From assembly GCA_905331475.1 (NCBI GenBank), contig CAJNYU010003162.1:330204-394203 (forward strand): DNA of 64,000 nt. Reading direction: 5' to 3'. Source of the DNA: Rotaria socialis. Its lineage: Eukaryota; Rotifera; Eurotatoria; Philodinida; Philodinidae. Below the pieces are notes generated by a model. The model did no database searches and was not told where the DNA came from. It saw nothing but the letters and a program-made list of their open reading frames with translations. Shown in pieces: positions 23,513 through 36,170 of this stretch. Each line of letters begins with the position of its first letter. Positions within the stretch are counted from its first letter, which is position 1. The position numbers and the translations under genes are program-made.

Positions 23513-26500
23513 CTAATCATTAGTAACTATGAGAATTTGATCTTGCGGTAAATGCGGTTGAGTATGATAATATGCATTCAAACGAAAATCTTCATTTTCA
23601 TATGGAACTAATTCATCAACTATTGATCGAAAAGATATTCGATCACCAGGCGAAAATGCCCAACAGGCATGCATTAATTTATGTCTAAATAAAAATAAAA
23701 AATCGTATGTCTTTTCTCTCTCTCTCTCTCTCTCTTTTTCTTACAATATTTCTGGGCAGTTTGGTGGACGTTCGAGTGTTATATTTCCATATCGAACATA
23801 ATGAACAACTTCTTCATTACCATAACCTTGATAAGGTTGTTCAGCGAATGTTGCTATTTCCCATAGAAGAACACCGAATGACCTGAAAATAATTTCATTA
23901 AAATAAAATACCAAAAACGTTAAAATAAGGAAAATTTTACCAAACATCAGATAATGTATCAAAACGTCCATCTCTTAGACTTTCCGGTGCCATCCATCGG
24001 ATAGGAAGAAAACTTCGACCACCTCGTCGATAATAATCTGTTTCATATATGTCACGGGCTAATCCAAAGTCTGAATGAAAGAATATTTTGCTAGTTCGAG
24101 CGCATCAAATCAAATGAGTTAAATAATAGTTTCGAATCTTAGATTAAGCATTAGGAAACAGTAATAGAATGCCAATCCATTCGAGCGACTCTATCTGTGT
24201 ATATATTGTGTTGGTGCAAAAGTCTCCGCCAATTTTTTTCTTCTTCTCGGTTTCAAGATTTTATTGAAACAAAATATCATCAATCAACAACATATACACC
24301 GTTGTTATCTACTACCTGCACCCATCTTTTTGGCAAATCCAGAATACCATCTTCAAAGAAGTTCTTAGACAAAGGCAAAAAAAGTGTCAAGGACCGATTT
24401 TAGGTGGGCTTGATCATCGAAGTGTTTTTTGACCAGATGATTGCGGAGCGGTCGAAACAGATGATAGTCAGATGGTGCCAAATATGGTGAATATGGTGGA
24501 TGGGGTGAGACCTCCCACTCTAATTCTTCCAGTTTCTGGCGGGTAACTTTTGAGACATGAGGTCTTGGAGTGTCGTGAAGAAATCGAATTTTTCGTCTTT
24601 CTGGACGATTTGCCTGTAGAGCAACTTTCAAATTTTGAAGTTGTTGGCACTAAAGCTTCGAGTCTATCGTAGTATCATGAGATAGAAGTTCCCACTAGAT
24701 TATCCCTGCTTAATCCCACCAAATCGATAGCATCACCTTTTTGCGTGCAGGTCGTTTTTTGGTTCTGGTTCGGGCAAATCTTCAGGATTTACCCACTGGC
24801 GTGTGCGCATATGGTTGACATATAGAACCCACTTTTCATCACCAGTGGCTATCTGCTGAAGAAATCGATATCTGTTGCGTCTTCACAACAAAGAATTGCA
24901 TATGGTGATTCTCTGCTGTATGTTGTCCGAGGCTTGTTGATGTGGAACTCATGTTCCAAGTTTATCAACTTTTCCCATTTCATGCAAATGGCGATCGATG
25001 GTGGATTAATTGCACCCGAGCATTGCTGACAATTCACGGGCAGTTAATCGTGGATTACCTTCGATTAGGACTTTTAATCGTTCAATATCAGATTCGAGTG
25101 GACGTCCAGATCTCGGACAACCTTCTAATGACATGTCACCTTTACGAAATCTTTTAAACCACCCTAACCGACTCTCCCCCAACGACCTCCCGGGGAGTCC
25201 CCGTAAAATAACGAAATCCCTGGTGAGTTCCTGTCGTGAGTCTCCGGGGACTTTTTATTTCGGGGACTCCCCGGGGATTTCTCTGGGGAGAATCGATGAA
25301 ATTTTTTTAAATAAAAAAGACTTATTAATTTTTTAAAAATTAAAAAATTAAGAAGAATTTATTAGTAATTAGATATTTGATCGATTTTGACCAGATAGCT
25401 CCCCAGGGAGTCCCCGCAAAAGAACGAAATCCCTAGGGACTCCCTGTCGTGAGTCCCCTGGGTTTTGTCAGGGGACTCCCTGGGGATTCTTCTAGGGAGA
25501 GTTGACTAGGGCAATCTCGGCACGTTAGATCAGCAACAGCATCTTCACCAAGTGCAGCACATATATTGCAAACAGCAGCACTTGCATTGTTCCCTAATTG
25601 GAACTCATACAAAATGCACTGTCGAATAAGAATAGGAATCTCTGGCATGTTTTAATAAAGAATGTAAATAAACTGGGACATTTACCAATGTCATCTTATA
25701 GTACGACACAAGCAGTATCATATGTGTGAAAATCACGAATGCATAGTAGTGCTAGAGGGCTTTAAGAAAATTTCAAAAAATCGGCGGAGACTTTTGCATC
25801 AACCCAATAATTATAGTGATGTAACTTTAATCTTACCTCCAACTTTACAAGTCTTATTTGCATTTACAAGACAATTTCTTGCAGCTAAATCTCTATGTAC
25901 AAATTTTTGATCTGATAAATAATCCATTCCATCAGCAACATCTAATGCTAATTGAATCATATCTGATTCAGTTAATGTTGAACTCCTTGGCTATAATAAA
26001 AACATGATTAATATTTAATAAAAGTAAAAGTAAGTTGATATCGTACATTAATTTCATTTTGTCGATGTCGATAAAGATAATTTTTTAAATCCCCATTGAC
26101 CATTAATTCCATAACAACAAAAGGTGGTCGAATACGTGAACATATTCCATACAGTTGAATCACATGATAACATCGAAATTGTCTAAAAGAAACAAAAAGA
26201 TTAGAAGATTTTTTTCTAACTGTGGAAACAAACTTCATGATTGATGCTTCTTGTAATAAATCAGTTGCGTGTGATGTTCGTACCTTTGAAGAAGAAAATT
26301 TAGATGAAGTTTATGCTGAAAAACCAAAATGATTTGTTACTTTAATAGCACATGGTTTGAGTGTGCCATCTGGTAATTTCAAAACGCCTTGATAAACTTG
26401 ACCAAAATGTCCTTGACCGATCAGTCGTTCTAACGTGACAGAATCTTTATCGATTTCCCATCGATCAGGTGTATATAACTCTAAGTTAATGTAAAATGAA

Positions 26501-29500
26501 ACAAGTAAAATAAATCCAACAATACGAAAAGCACACAAACCATAATTAGGATTTTTTGATATCGACGCTTTTGTATCACCGCGAACATATTTATAATAAT
26601 AAAGCAGGCAACCAGTTGCAAATAAAAATAAAAGCATAGCTAAACCAGTTATTACTATCAATGCCAACAATCGATTTTGTCGAACTATTTCAGTACCTAT
26701 AATTGAGTCATAATTTATTTATAGAATAGAATAAGGAAAAGCACAGAGTTTTCTAAGTGGTCAAAATATACGGTATACAACTCATGTGCGTGGCAACGAG
26801 GTATGCAGTTACTAGAAAGACGTCCTCGAGTCTATTCAGTTAAATAATTCCTAATCATTCTTTTTATAATTTTTCCTATAGTCTTTTCGAGCTTACTCGA
26901 CGAATTCTTCGTTGTAAAAACTAATTCAAAAAATAAGTTTGTTGAATTGAATGAAAGTTGATCACCATTAATTTGTTCTCGATCTCTATATTCATTATTC
27001 AATCGAGCTATTGTATATGTAATTATTCTTAAATGATATTTTGTTCTTGGTAGAAGTGTTACATTGATAGAAAATACATCATTTCCAACACAACGTTCTT
27101 CTTTAGGTCCATTATTAGTATTCTGGTCAATATATATCATATAAAAGTAGACTAGGCCATTTGGTGCTGAAGGCTCTGACCATGATATTTGATAATGAAG
27201 TGATTCCATATTAGCTTTAGCAGAATCTGAATCTTCTATTGGAGCAATAACTTTAACATTGCTTACTATATCACGTGATGCTAAAAGCAGAAACAAGAAG
27301 ATAATCAATTTGTAAACAACAGAGCGTATAAAACGATAATCTTAACTATCATCCATAGAAAAGAAAATCTATGGTGGTGTACCGACCCTTTTTGATCAAG
27401 GAAACATACTATTCCGAAAGTCATAGTAATTCATTTTGATCGATCTAATAAACTGAATTTTACGAAGAGAAAAAGATACATACGATCACCGGGCTTTGTT
27501 TTAACAGCTAATATAATTCCATTTAGACTGCAAGCATCAGATAGTAACTGTCGTGATATATCATGGCATGCATATACTTGAAACATATACATTTGTGCTT
27601 CTTTTAAATTACTAATAACAACTCTTGTATCGGGCACCGATATATTGAATTCATCAATGTACGGTTTATGTTCAACACCAGGTTGTTCTTGAGAGTTCGA
27701 TTTGAAATTATCATTGAAAGCACTACTTTTATCTTCAAAGTAATGATCTAGATCATTGATTATTGTATCCTTCAATTCTGGCCGTATAAATAATGGATCT
27801 TTTCGGTGGCTGACAGAATTAATCAGTTGATATTCAAGTATCGATAAATCAGCAACAACCTGATCGATACTTGTATTTTCTTCACTGTCCTCATCTGCTT
27901 CATCATAATTGCTTCGCATCATATTTGATGATCGAAATCTAGGCCCTGAACATCGTGTTGATTTCGTGACATTCAGAGTATTAATTTCAGTGGTTCCTTC
28001 TGTTCGCCAACGATCTAAAGAAAACGAATAGGTATTTATTTCCTTTTCATTCATTAATTTTTTTCGATATACCTTTCATTAGACAAAGTAATTTTGAATT
28101 ATTTACCGGCAAACGATCTTCCATGGGTGCATAATAAATAAGATAATGTGATATAGGACCATTAGGTTTTGATGGTGGTTGCCATACCAGCTCAATAGTT
28201 GAGCGAGATAAAGATTCTCCGCGTAAGTTAAGAATTGGTTCAGATTGACGTTGTAACGTACGAAAATAAACGATAGGAGAAAACAAACCGATGGTATTAA
28301 TACTTGATGTTATCGATGCATAAACTGCATACGATTCATCGCCAAGAAGTGACGTTAATTGCGCGCTCATTGTAAATGAGCCACCTAGGAAAAGAAACAA
28401 ATTGTTTGTTAAATTTTATTAACTATAGTAAAATCGAATAGTCAACTTTTAGAAATACTCTGTATAAGTCTTATTAATAATTATGCTTGTATTTTCGGGA
28501 AAATGACACTTCGGCTCGCCTCTCACGAACTTCGGAAAATGTGACCGTGTGTTCGGAAGGTAATTCTAAGAGTAGTTTAGCATGGAATTCGTAGAAGAAT
28601 TTATCAACAGATTATAATTGATATAACTATTTTCTGTTCTTATCGACAACAATAATAGGTTGCCTTTTTGGATTGCACGCATGATTATATAAGTAGGAGA
28701 TTATTCTTTCTCTACCTAGACTCTTTATGCTAGAGTGACATAGAAGCTATTTCTCATTTTCGTCTTATAATCTCTTCACCATACCGCGAGATGGCAGTGT
28801 TCCCAGCAGAAATGAAATATTATATAATGCAAAAAAATGTCTCTGCATTTAATTGTGATTGGCTGCACAAGTAATTGAGCAGTAAAGATAAATCAGACTG
28901 AATTTTGATAAAGAAGTGAAAAGTGTACATTTGGAAAATATTGTATCGTAAATAAGAGGGTTCGCTTTGCTTTTATTTTTTATTTCTAGAAAATTATTCA
29001 ACTGACTAGAATCTTATTCGTTGTTGGAATCTACATATACTTTAACTTCAGATATTCTTAATGGTTGTCATTCGTAGTGAGACTTTAGCTGCCACAGCAA
29101 CAGCAACGACAGAAGTGCAATCGTAATTGCTTGAATCCGTCGAAACATTGGCTACACATGATTTTAGGTTGCGAGACTAGCGTACAACTTCACATTTTGT
29201 CACAGGTGAACAAACCGGAACCTATTTGCGAAAATCGTGTCCTTTTTTGCGGTGTCTCTGTCGTTGTCATTACAAACATCCGGACATTCTGATTACGATC
29301 TCCAGCCAAATGTTGATGTTCATAAACAGCAAAATTTGACTGGAGTTCGGAATCAATTCTGATAATAACTTTTTCAATGGTTATGTCCTCTAAAAAAACC
29401 TTTATCAGAACTGATTCTGAACTCCTGTACGGGGTTCACTCCGAACACCCTGTATTTTGCTATATTTCATTTACGAACTCCGTTCCGAACACCATACATT

Positions 29501-32500
29501 TTTCTTCATGTCAGCAGATCGTAAACAAATTATTTTACAGGAGTTCGTAAAAAAGAGGCGAGACGAAGTGTCATTCACCCGTATTTCCTGCTGATATCTC
29601 GATAAAATAAAATACAAAACATTTATGGAAACGCCATTGTCAGATAGAGCAAGTTGATATTGTATATTACCGATAGAAAAAGCACTATTAGAAAAAGAAA
29701 ATAACAGTTTATATTAAGTGTTAGAGTCTACACTATTTATCGAAGTCAAGAAATATAAACTCTTTTATTTTTCAACAGAGATTGCTGCACAATTAGATGA
29801 TTTCAATCAGCTTATGTATATATATACATATTGATGGAATGAAATATGCTTAGCATTTGTTTCACTAGCGCGAAATCAATATTTACCGTGAGGAGTTAGA
29901 TTATAATTCACTTTCTCGACAACTCTTGACCATTTATTTGAATGCATTGTATCAACATGTGTTTCATTTCTTGTTCGTGTTATTTTATAATATACTGATA
30001 AAAATGGTCGACGTAAATGTTTTGCTATACCACTAGATCGAGGAAATGATTCTTTTGGTATAGCCACATTAATGCGCGCTGTTCTTGAACGTACTTTGTT
30101 CACTGAAATTTTCAAAAAATTTGATTCGCATGAGGCTAAATATCCATTAGCATATTCATTCCGTGTATCTCGTGTTACTTGAAGATCTAAATCAAAACAG
30201 TAATATGAAAATTCGACTCAGACAAAATATCTAACCTGTTTCATACGTCATTGTATAATTAATAAAATTTACAATATTTTTCAAACATAATCGAGCATTG
30301 CGAACAATATTCAAACTTCCTTGAATAATTGGTTGTTGTTGCGTTGACGACCAGAGTTCAGTTAAGAATTCATTTTCTTCGATTGTCATTGAAGAATTTG
30401 ATGTTATGCCAATACGACGAAGTCGAGAAAAAACACTCAATGCTGAAAAGATCTTAACGTTATGTATTGTAAATTCATGGTCGATTTGTTCAAGTGAGCT
30501 GAGTGCAGAGAATGCTTCGAGAAAATTATTTTTTCTCGCATCAACAGTTTCAATATTGTAAATGTTTAATGTATGCACACGTGAACAATATTTTAATGAT
30601 CGAAAATCTCCTATGGATCTAATATGCCTTTCTTTACATGCACCGTGACAATAATTATTTGCCGGAGAAGAAATGCAACGAACACAATGTGAATGTGACA
30701 TACGCATAAAACCATGTGGACAAGATAGAACACATTCATTGATTTCATCTAATATAAAGCCAGTACCCAAGAAGAACGACTTACATTCTTGATGAGTGAC
30801 ACATAATGAGCCACCAGCCTATGAAATCAAATTTGATTTAAAATATGTAAGAAGAGTAGACTAGTGTTAGGAATGCAAGAGCTATCGAAAAATGTCCTTC
30901 TCATTTTCTCATTTAATATCGTACATCACGGTCATTAGTCATCTATTATCCTGTTATGAAAATAGTTAGATGAGGTAAATGATCGTTGGAGTGGAGTTGC
31001 CTGAATCAGCGTTTACGAATGTAAATGATTCCTATTGCTATCAACATCCACATCTGCACACCTTCTAGCTAATGTACTAGCATAATTTACAACATGCAAT
31101 ATGTTTTCCTTTCCATTCTATATAAAATCGTGTGTCATTATCAGAATAGTACATTATTGTTCGGATAGATATTGAATGAACTATTTGAGTAGATATTTAT
31201 CTCAATAAAATTGAACTTTACAATGGACACTACTCGATCCCTTTCATCCAAGAGAACTAAAAGAAAAAGAAATAATAATTTACTTTCAACATGTTGTCAG
31301 GACACTTTTCAACACATAATCCACTCGCATGAATTCTCATAGTTCTGCAAGCATTACATATTAAACTTGACGTAACGGTTCTATTGCTATAGTGGCATCC
31401 TCCGACACATTGCTCAGGACAGCAAACTGTTTCTGATAAACAATTTCCTTGACAGTTAGGTGAACACCTTTGTTGACATTGCGTTGGTGACCAACATGCC
31501 GATGGGCATGTTGGACAAAAAGCACAACTATCGCGGTTTTGTCTCGATATCACCTGCGTCTTTTTTGTTTCCATGATATCATTCCAACGTAAAGATTCTG
31601 AATAGCATAACTGAGCATTTCGAGCTATAATTACATTTCCTTGACGTATGCTAATTAATGATGTTAAACCTAAATCTTCTAGTAAAACATTGTCCATCAC
31701 AATCAATGAATAACCATGATATAAATCTTTTCCATGAATAATTGATAGGCGAGGAAACATTGACGAGAATGAATGCATAGATGAATAAGCTAATAACATA
31801 TGACCATGAACTTCGCGAAGATTAGGAAATCGTATTGAGGTTATTGTACTGGCATTTGCTAAATAATGCATTGGAGCATATGTAACTGATCCAAGACTTA
31901 TTTCACAGGACGATAGTGCATGAACATCAAAACCACGCTTTAATTCAAAAAGTGTAACACGAATATCGCCACACACTGAAAGGAAAATAAATGGCCCATT
32001 TGATTTTCATACATTTGATGATTGTTGGGAAATTTTCCAGAACGCTCCCAATCTCCCATCCAATAATTGGTTTCACGAGATATTAAATTCTGTTAGAATC
32101 ACCATTATTTTGATCTCTCACATAGAAGTAAGCTATGTTATCGATAGTATTCTTTTTTTTTTTTTATAGTACTTCACTTATATTGTATTCCGATAGGAAA
32201 TGTCTTTAATTTCTTTCATGATGCTAAAAGAACTTTTTTAAAGACGTTTTTGTAAGAAAAATCTGACTGAATCTTGAAAAATCCGTCATAGATCCTCAAC
32301 CTTCAAATATTTCCGTTTAGAAAAGATTCAGAATCCTATCAACTGAAAGATTCCGCCAATTCTCAGTATCAATATATCTGATAGAGTTGCAGTCCATTTT
32401 GTTTAACCTATGATATAAGCTGTATGAAAAGTAAGATTTTACTCTCTATTCAAATCTCATTACTTTCAAATATAAATATTAATTAAAATATTGAATGTGG

Positions 32501-32964
32501 CCCAAGAAATTCATGCATAAAATTTTATAAGTATAATTATTTCTGCAAAGCCTCTTTAAAACAAAAGATACAGTATTTATTGAAAGCAAGAAAGAACAAG
32601 GCACCGTCAACAGCTTCTAGTATAATGAGAAAAGTATTTTAACTCCTAATTCACTCTCCTGCGACGAATCCCCGGAGAGTCCCCGCAAAATAACGAAATC
32701 CCTAGGGAGTCCCTGTCGTGAATCCCTGGGGATTCTTCTGGGGAGAGTTGACTAGAGACTCGATTTGGTCTAGCTAAATTGAACAAAATGTGAGATTGTT
32801 TGAAATTTTTTCTCGAAATCTTCAAATATCTTTCTAATTTAATTACCTTTAACATGTGGTTTAGCCATAGCTACTGTATCAAAAGTATCATTATATTCAG
32901 CAAATGCGAATGGACTATTCGAGTACACAATAATACTGATAATATGCAATATAAACTCTTTCAT
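23513..32964 (-). CDS. INSR: Insulin/IGF-receptor-like receptor tyrosine kinase (15 coding exons, 1331 aa)
   Basis: Coding exons (high to low): 32964-32847, 31975-31284, 30818-30236, 30186-29887, 28384-28073, 28014-27484, 27280-26897, 26696-26541, 26480-26341, 26283-26234, 26182-26047, 25990-25837, 24070-23941, 23882-23745, 23684-23513. They total 1332 codons with consistent phases; human INSR has 1382. Order: signal peptide 1-22, L1, furin-like Cys-rich, L2 (ending about 464), FnIII domains with an insert, TM about 983-1008, juxtamembrane NPNY (1022-1025, matching INSR NPEY), kinase. The kinase has GQGHFG (1047-1052), Lys1072, HRD (1166-1168), DFG (1186-1188) and activation-loop YETDYY (Tyr 1194, 1198, 1199), the insulin-receptor signature. 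It binds insulin-like peptides at the surface and drives growth and metabolic signalling. No tetrabasic furin site is obvious in the insert. The tail is short (after HTQPH only [12 protein letters not shown]). Introns hold three mobile elements. The start directly follows a TTTCAG acceptor. Confidence 0.92.
24206..25807 (-). mobile_element. Mariner-type transposon, degenerate, in receptor intron 12
   Basis: Ends TTGTGTTGGTGCAAAAGTCT and, inverted, TTGGGTTGATGCAAAAGTCT form ~30-bp TIRs flanked by TA (24204-24205, 25808-25809). The second receptor copy lacks the insertion and shows the empty site (about 63835). The transposase runs on the - strand from about 25648 ([16 protein letters not shown]) to about 24270. 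It has an HTH part ([18 protein letters not shown]) and the mariner catalytic triad: Asp in TGDEKW, Asp in HDTPRPH, and Asp in APSD exactly 34 residues later (D34D). Frame disruptions and in-frame stops (for example within the HTH part and around 24600-24740) and a nested 350-bp element at 25162-25511 make it inactive. It is spliced out with the intron, so the receptor can still be made. Confidence 0.9.
25162..25511. mobile_element. GGGGA-rich foldback element nested in the mariner
   Basis: The element begins CCCTAACCGACTCTCCCC and ends GGGAGAGTTGACTAGGG, so the ends are inverted. It is flanked by CA on both sides (25160-25161, 25512-25513), and the mariner transposase sequence continues across it. 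It has two GC-rich ~110-bp units (25165-25290, 25392-25511) full of CCCCGGGGA-type palindromes and a shared GTCCCCGNAAAA.AACGAAATCC string, with an AT-rich 80-90-bp spacer. A single unit of the same family is at 32643-32757. No coding capacity. Confidence 0.8.
28496..29581. mobile_element. 1.1-kb non-autonomous TIR element in receptor intron 4
   Basis: The left end CGGGAAAATGACACTTCGGC and the right end, read inverted, CGGGTGAATGACACTTCGTC form imperfect TIRs that extend through CTCGCCTCT and ACGAACT.C for about 45 bp. Flanking TATTT strings on both sides could be the target duplication. The interior shows no transposase. A further internal direct/inverted pair (GTTCGGAATCAATTCTGAT against ATCAGAACTGATTCTGAAC) lies at 29345-29425. 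It enlarges the intron to 1.5 kb without touching the exons. Confidence 0.75.
32643..32757. mobile_element. Single-unit GGGGA-rich foldback element in receptor intron 1
   Basis: A 115-bp element with CTCCTAATTCACTCTCC at one end and GGGGAGAGTTGACTAGAG at the other, so the ends are inverted. Inside it has GGAGAGTCCCCGCAAAATAA and CCCTAGGGAGTCCCTGTCGTG as in the mariner-nested member. It is non-coding and its GC content stands out from the surrounding intron. Confidence 0.8.
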
Positions 32965-35371
32965 CTGAAATAAAAATAAAGGCAAACTTTTTTTTCAGAT
33001 ATTACAGCATAATTTATCATTAGTCTACTGCAAAAACGAGAAAATATTTCTTTATCGTTCAAAAAAGAAATGTAAAGACTCTCAATAACGAATAGAAGTG
33101 TAAGCTATCAGATGATTTTTAATAAAGCACACGCGATGGTCGGTCAGTGCTTTTGCTAGACTTGATGTATTTTTAAGTCGACGGCTTACATCTTTAGGTA
33201 AACATGGTAGTTTAAAAAATAATACTCTTTTTTGTTGACGTATAAAATAAAGAAAATTTATGAGATGACACTATACACCAAATCTTAATGCCGAGATGTT
33301 TTCAGTCTTGACACTGTTGTGGTTAAAAGAGCATCAATATCCCAATCATACTCTATTCGAGTGCTTGGAGACGAGTTGATATGGTATCTGTAAAAGTTCA
33401 TTCGATGATACATTAGAAGACTTAAATGTTGTCAGCTTTATTTGCTGACATGATGAAGAAGTAAAAATCTTCCCACTTATTATCTTCAAGCATGCGTCGC
33501 AGCGCTTGTGAGGATTCTAGCGAAAAAATTATTTGCAACGGACGTCCCTCTCGGGATTTATCAGGACACTGCGATGTATGTCTTCAATATTACTTTGTTT
33601 CATTGACATATGGTGTCAATGCCAATAAATGTCAATCATTTTGAAGCAATTTAATAAATGCATGGCAACGTTTTGTTTTTGTTTACTTGCATACATTAGA
33701 ATCTTTTCTGATTTAATTTGTCGTTTTGATGTTGCTTGATTTTTAACTGGTAATTGTTCATTAGTTGTATTAGATATGTTTCTTACATAGTAAAAAAGAG
33801 TCTGCATTGCGTCTAAGAAAGAGAAAAAAAACAAAATGATTGTCCTAGTCGAACGATTTTTTTGTAAATCTGTTTATATGTCAAATGAAATTAACACGAC
33901 ATGCGGATAATAAAAGGAAGCAAGGCGAATAATCATGTTTCAATTAAACGTCAAATAAAAATGAATTCATTAAGGAGCAAACCCAAAATTACTAAATAAT
34001 CAGTCAATTGGAACGAATAAACTTATTCATGAAGGCCGTATTTTTCTTCAATGTTGTTTTTACGTTTAAATCTTTGTATCTGTTCGTGTCAGTATTTTTA
34101 ATAAAACAAGATAAGATACATAATTTATGTGGTGCATGACTTTATCAATATTAAGAATATAGTTTTACCTTTTTTTCTTCTCTTCTTCATAAACGTATAG
34201 ATATGATTAACAAAATATATCAAATGAATCAATACATTTTTTTTCACAAAGGCGACTCGATTAACTAAATAACCATCGATCGCATCATTGATTATACGAT
34301 GAACCGAATCGAGAGATTCAAATTAATGTGTATATTAACTGAGTCTGGACAGTAACGTTCGAAAAATAAATTGTTATATAACTGAATAAAGTTTAAATTG
34401 AGTCATTGGGGTTCATTCGTATAAGACTAGCAGATTTTTAGTCATACAACTTAACTTCAATAAAACTACTAAAAACTATTGATTTCGAATTTAGTACATA
34501 ATATATCTGGTTTTTCACGTCTCGAAAAGCAAAATTTGAATTATTTTGTTATTGCGTGCATATTGCGATATAGGCGACCTTCACTAATTAAAGAAATGTT
34601 TATATGTCATCTTCATGAAATCGAATGCAATTATTGTGTTTATTCACAGCAGTTCGTTTCTTGTTTATTACACACAATTTCATAAGCTGTGCAGTAATGT
34701 AAGTTCAAAGATTTTTCTGATTTTTACAATGATAAAATTCTTAACAAAAACGTCTCGTTTAGGAGAAAAATCTCAAAAATATTTAACCAGATTACATAGG
34801 TCTACTGAATAATAGACAAAAATTTACAAAACTAAGTATTATAGACTTTTGATTTTTTTCTTTAAAGACTAAAACACAATATTTGCTTTACATATTGAAT
34901 TCGAAACTCAGAATTTTCATGATTAACAACAAACTTATTTTGATTTTTACCGTAAAATTTAAAAAAACATAAATCTTGATTTAAATGCTTGTCTTAGGAG
35001 ATTTTGTTGATAGATTGTAAATAAAAATGAATAAAATAGTATTTAAATATATAGCACAAATTTTTTCCGTTAGTCGGATATGCGATTTTATTGCTCAATT
35101 CTCATTATACATCGTTTCGAAAGCTATTTTTGAAAAAATAAACAATCTTTTAGAATTAAAAGACAATTTTATTTTTGAAAAACAATTTTGCAATACAATG
35201 CTGAAATAGAATTGTTTTGCAAGTCTACTATTACTTTGAGCTTTTGTTTTAATGATAAGAAATCCGATTATATATGAAAATCTAAATATGTTTGCAAACC
35301 GCTCGTACACTATATGCTTACTGATACAATACAACGTACACGGACAACGATGAAACAACATGAAGGATACT
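32965..35371. other. Upstream region of the receptor gene, no gene seen
   Basis: This should contain the receptor promoter and perhaps 5' non-coding exons, since the coding start follows directly on an acceptor. AT-rich; only short frames without family resemblance (for example 33616-33834 on the - strand). No repeat or RNA gene was recognised. Confidence 0.45.
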
Positions 35372-36170
35372 TATTAGGGGTTGATGTTCTCCGTTCGTTT
35401 ATTACTAATACCGATAACTAACTACAAAACAAACAGCATCTTGTGTACACACACATATATATATCTCCTCCGTTGAGAAGGCAACATATATATTTATACA
35501 TTTATATACATGTCGATAGATGTGGTCGGTGACTAGAAAAGAAATGAGATAATAATATGTGAGGGTAAGTCCGCAACAGTCGACCTCCCCTCCCTTAGAG
35601 AAAATGCGTGTCCGCGCGCGTGGTTCAGAAAAATAAACAAACATGTTAACAAAAATATGACGATAAACTATACATCTTCCATTAACAAACACAACAAGGA
35701 TGAAAAAGCAACGGAGAAAAAAAATCGTTTTTTTAACTAATAAATCTGACTGTTTATCAAGAAACAAAAAAAACGAAAGAGAAGAAAAAAAAGAAGATTA
35801 AAGAAAAGTTTGACCTATATTAAAAAAGAATAATTTCTTTATTTATCTGAACGGAATTTCTTGCGCATATTATAATAGTGTTTTCCGTAAATGTGCCATT
35901 GTATAATGTTTCGTCAATGTTGTTTTGTATTTGCTCGTTCTTCCCTAGTGAAACATCTTGTAAGCAAGATCTGGAAATCTTGGGATCGGTAAGCAAGATC
36001 TTATCAAGATCTTGAAAAGATAATTTATATGTACATATCTTGGTCGTATCAGATAAATCTGTACCTAACATCTTCACAAGATCATGGAAAAGATATCGTT
36101 TACAATTATCTTCTCACAAGATCTTGAGTAATACAGAAAGCGACATCATTAGTTTATTTAGATAGGCTAT

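Noticed and set aside
25010-25336. 108-residue + strand frame
   Set aside because: Antisense to the mariner transposase and running into the GGGGA-rich element.
33616-33834. Possible small gene upstream of the receptor
   Set aside because: Short, lysine-rich AT-biased frame without domain or splice support.
35405-35767. 120-residue frame over the 3' LTR
   Set aside because: It reads through the LTR and its edge and has no domain; a by-product of the repeat.
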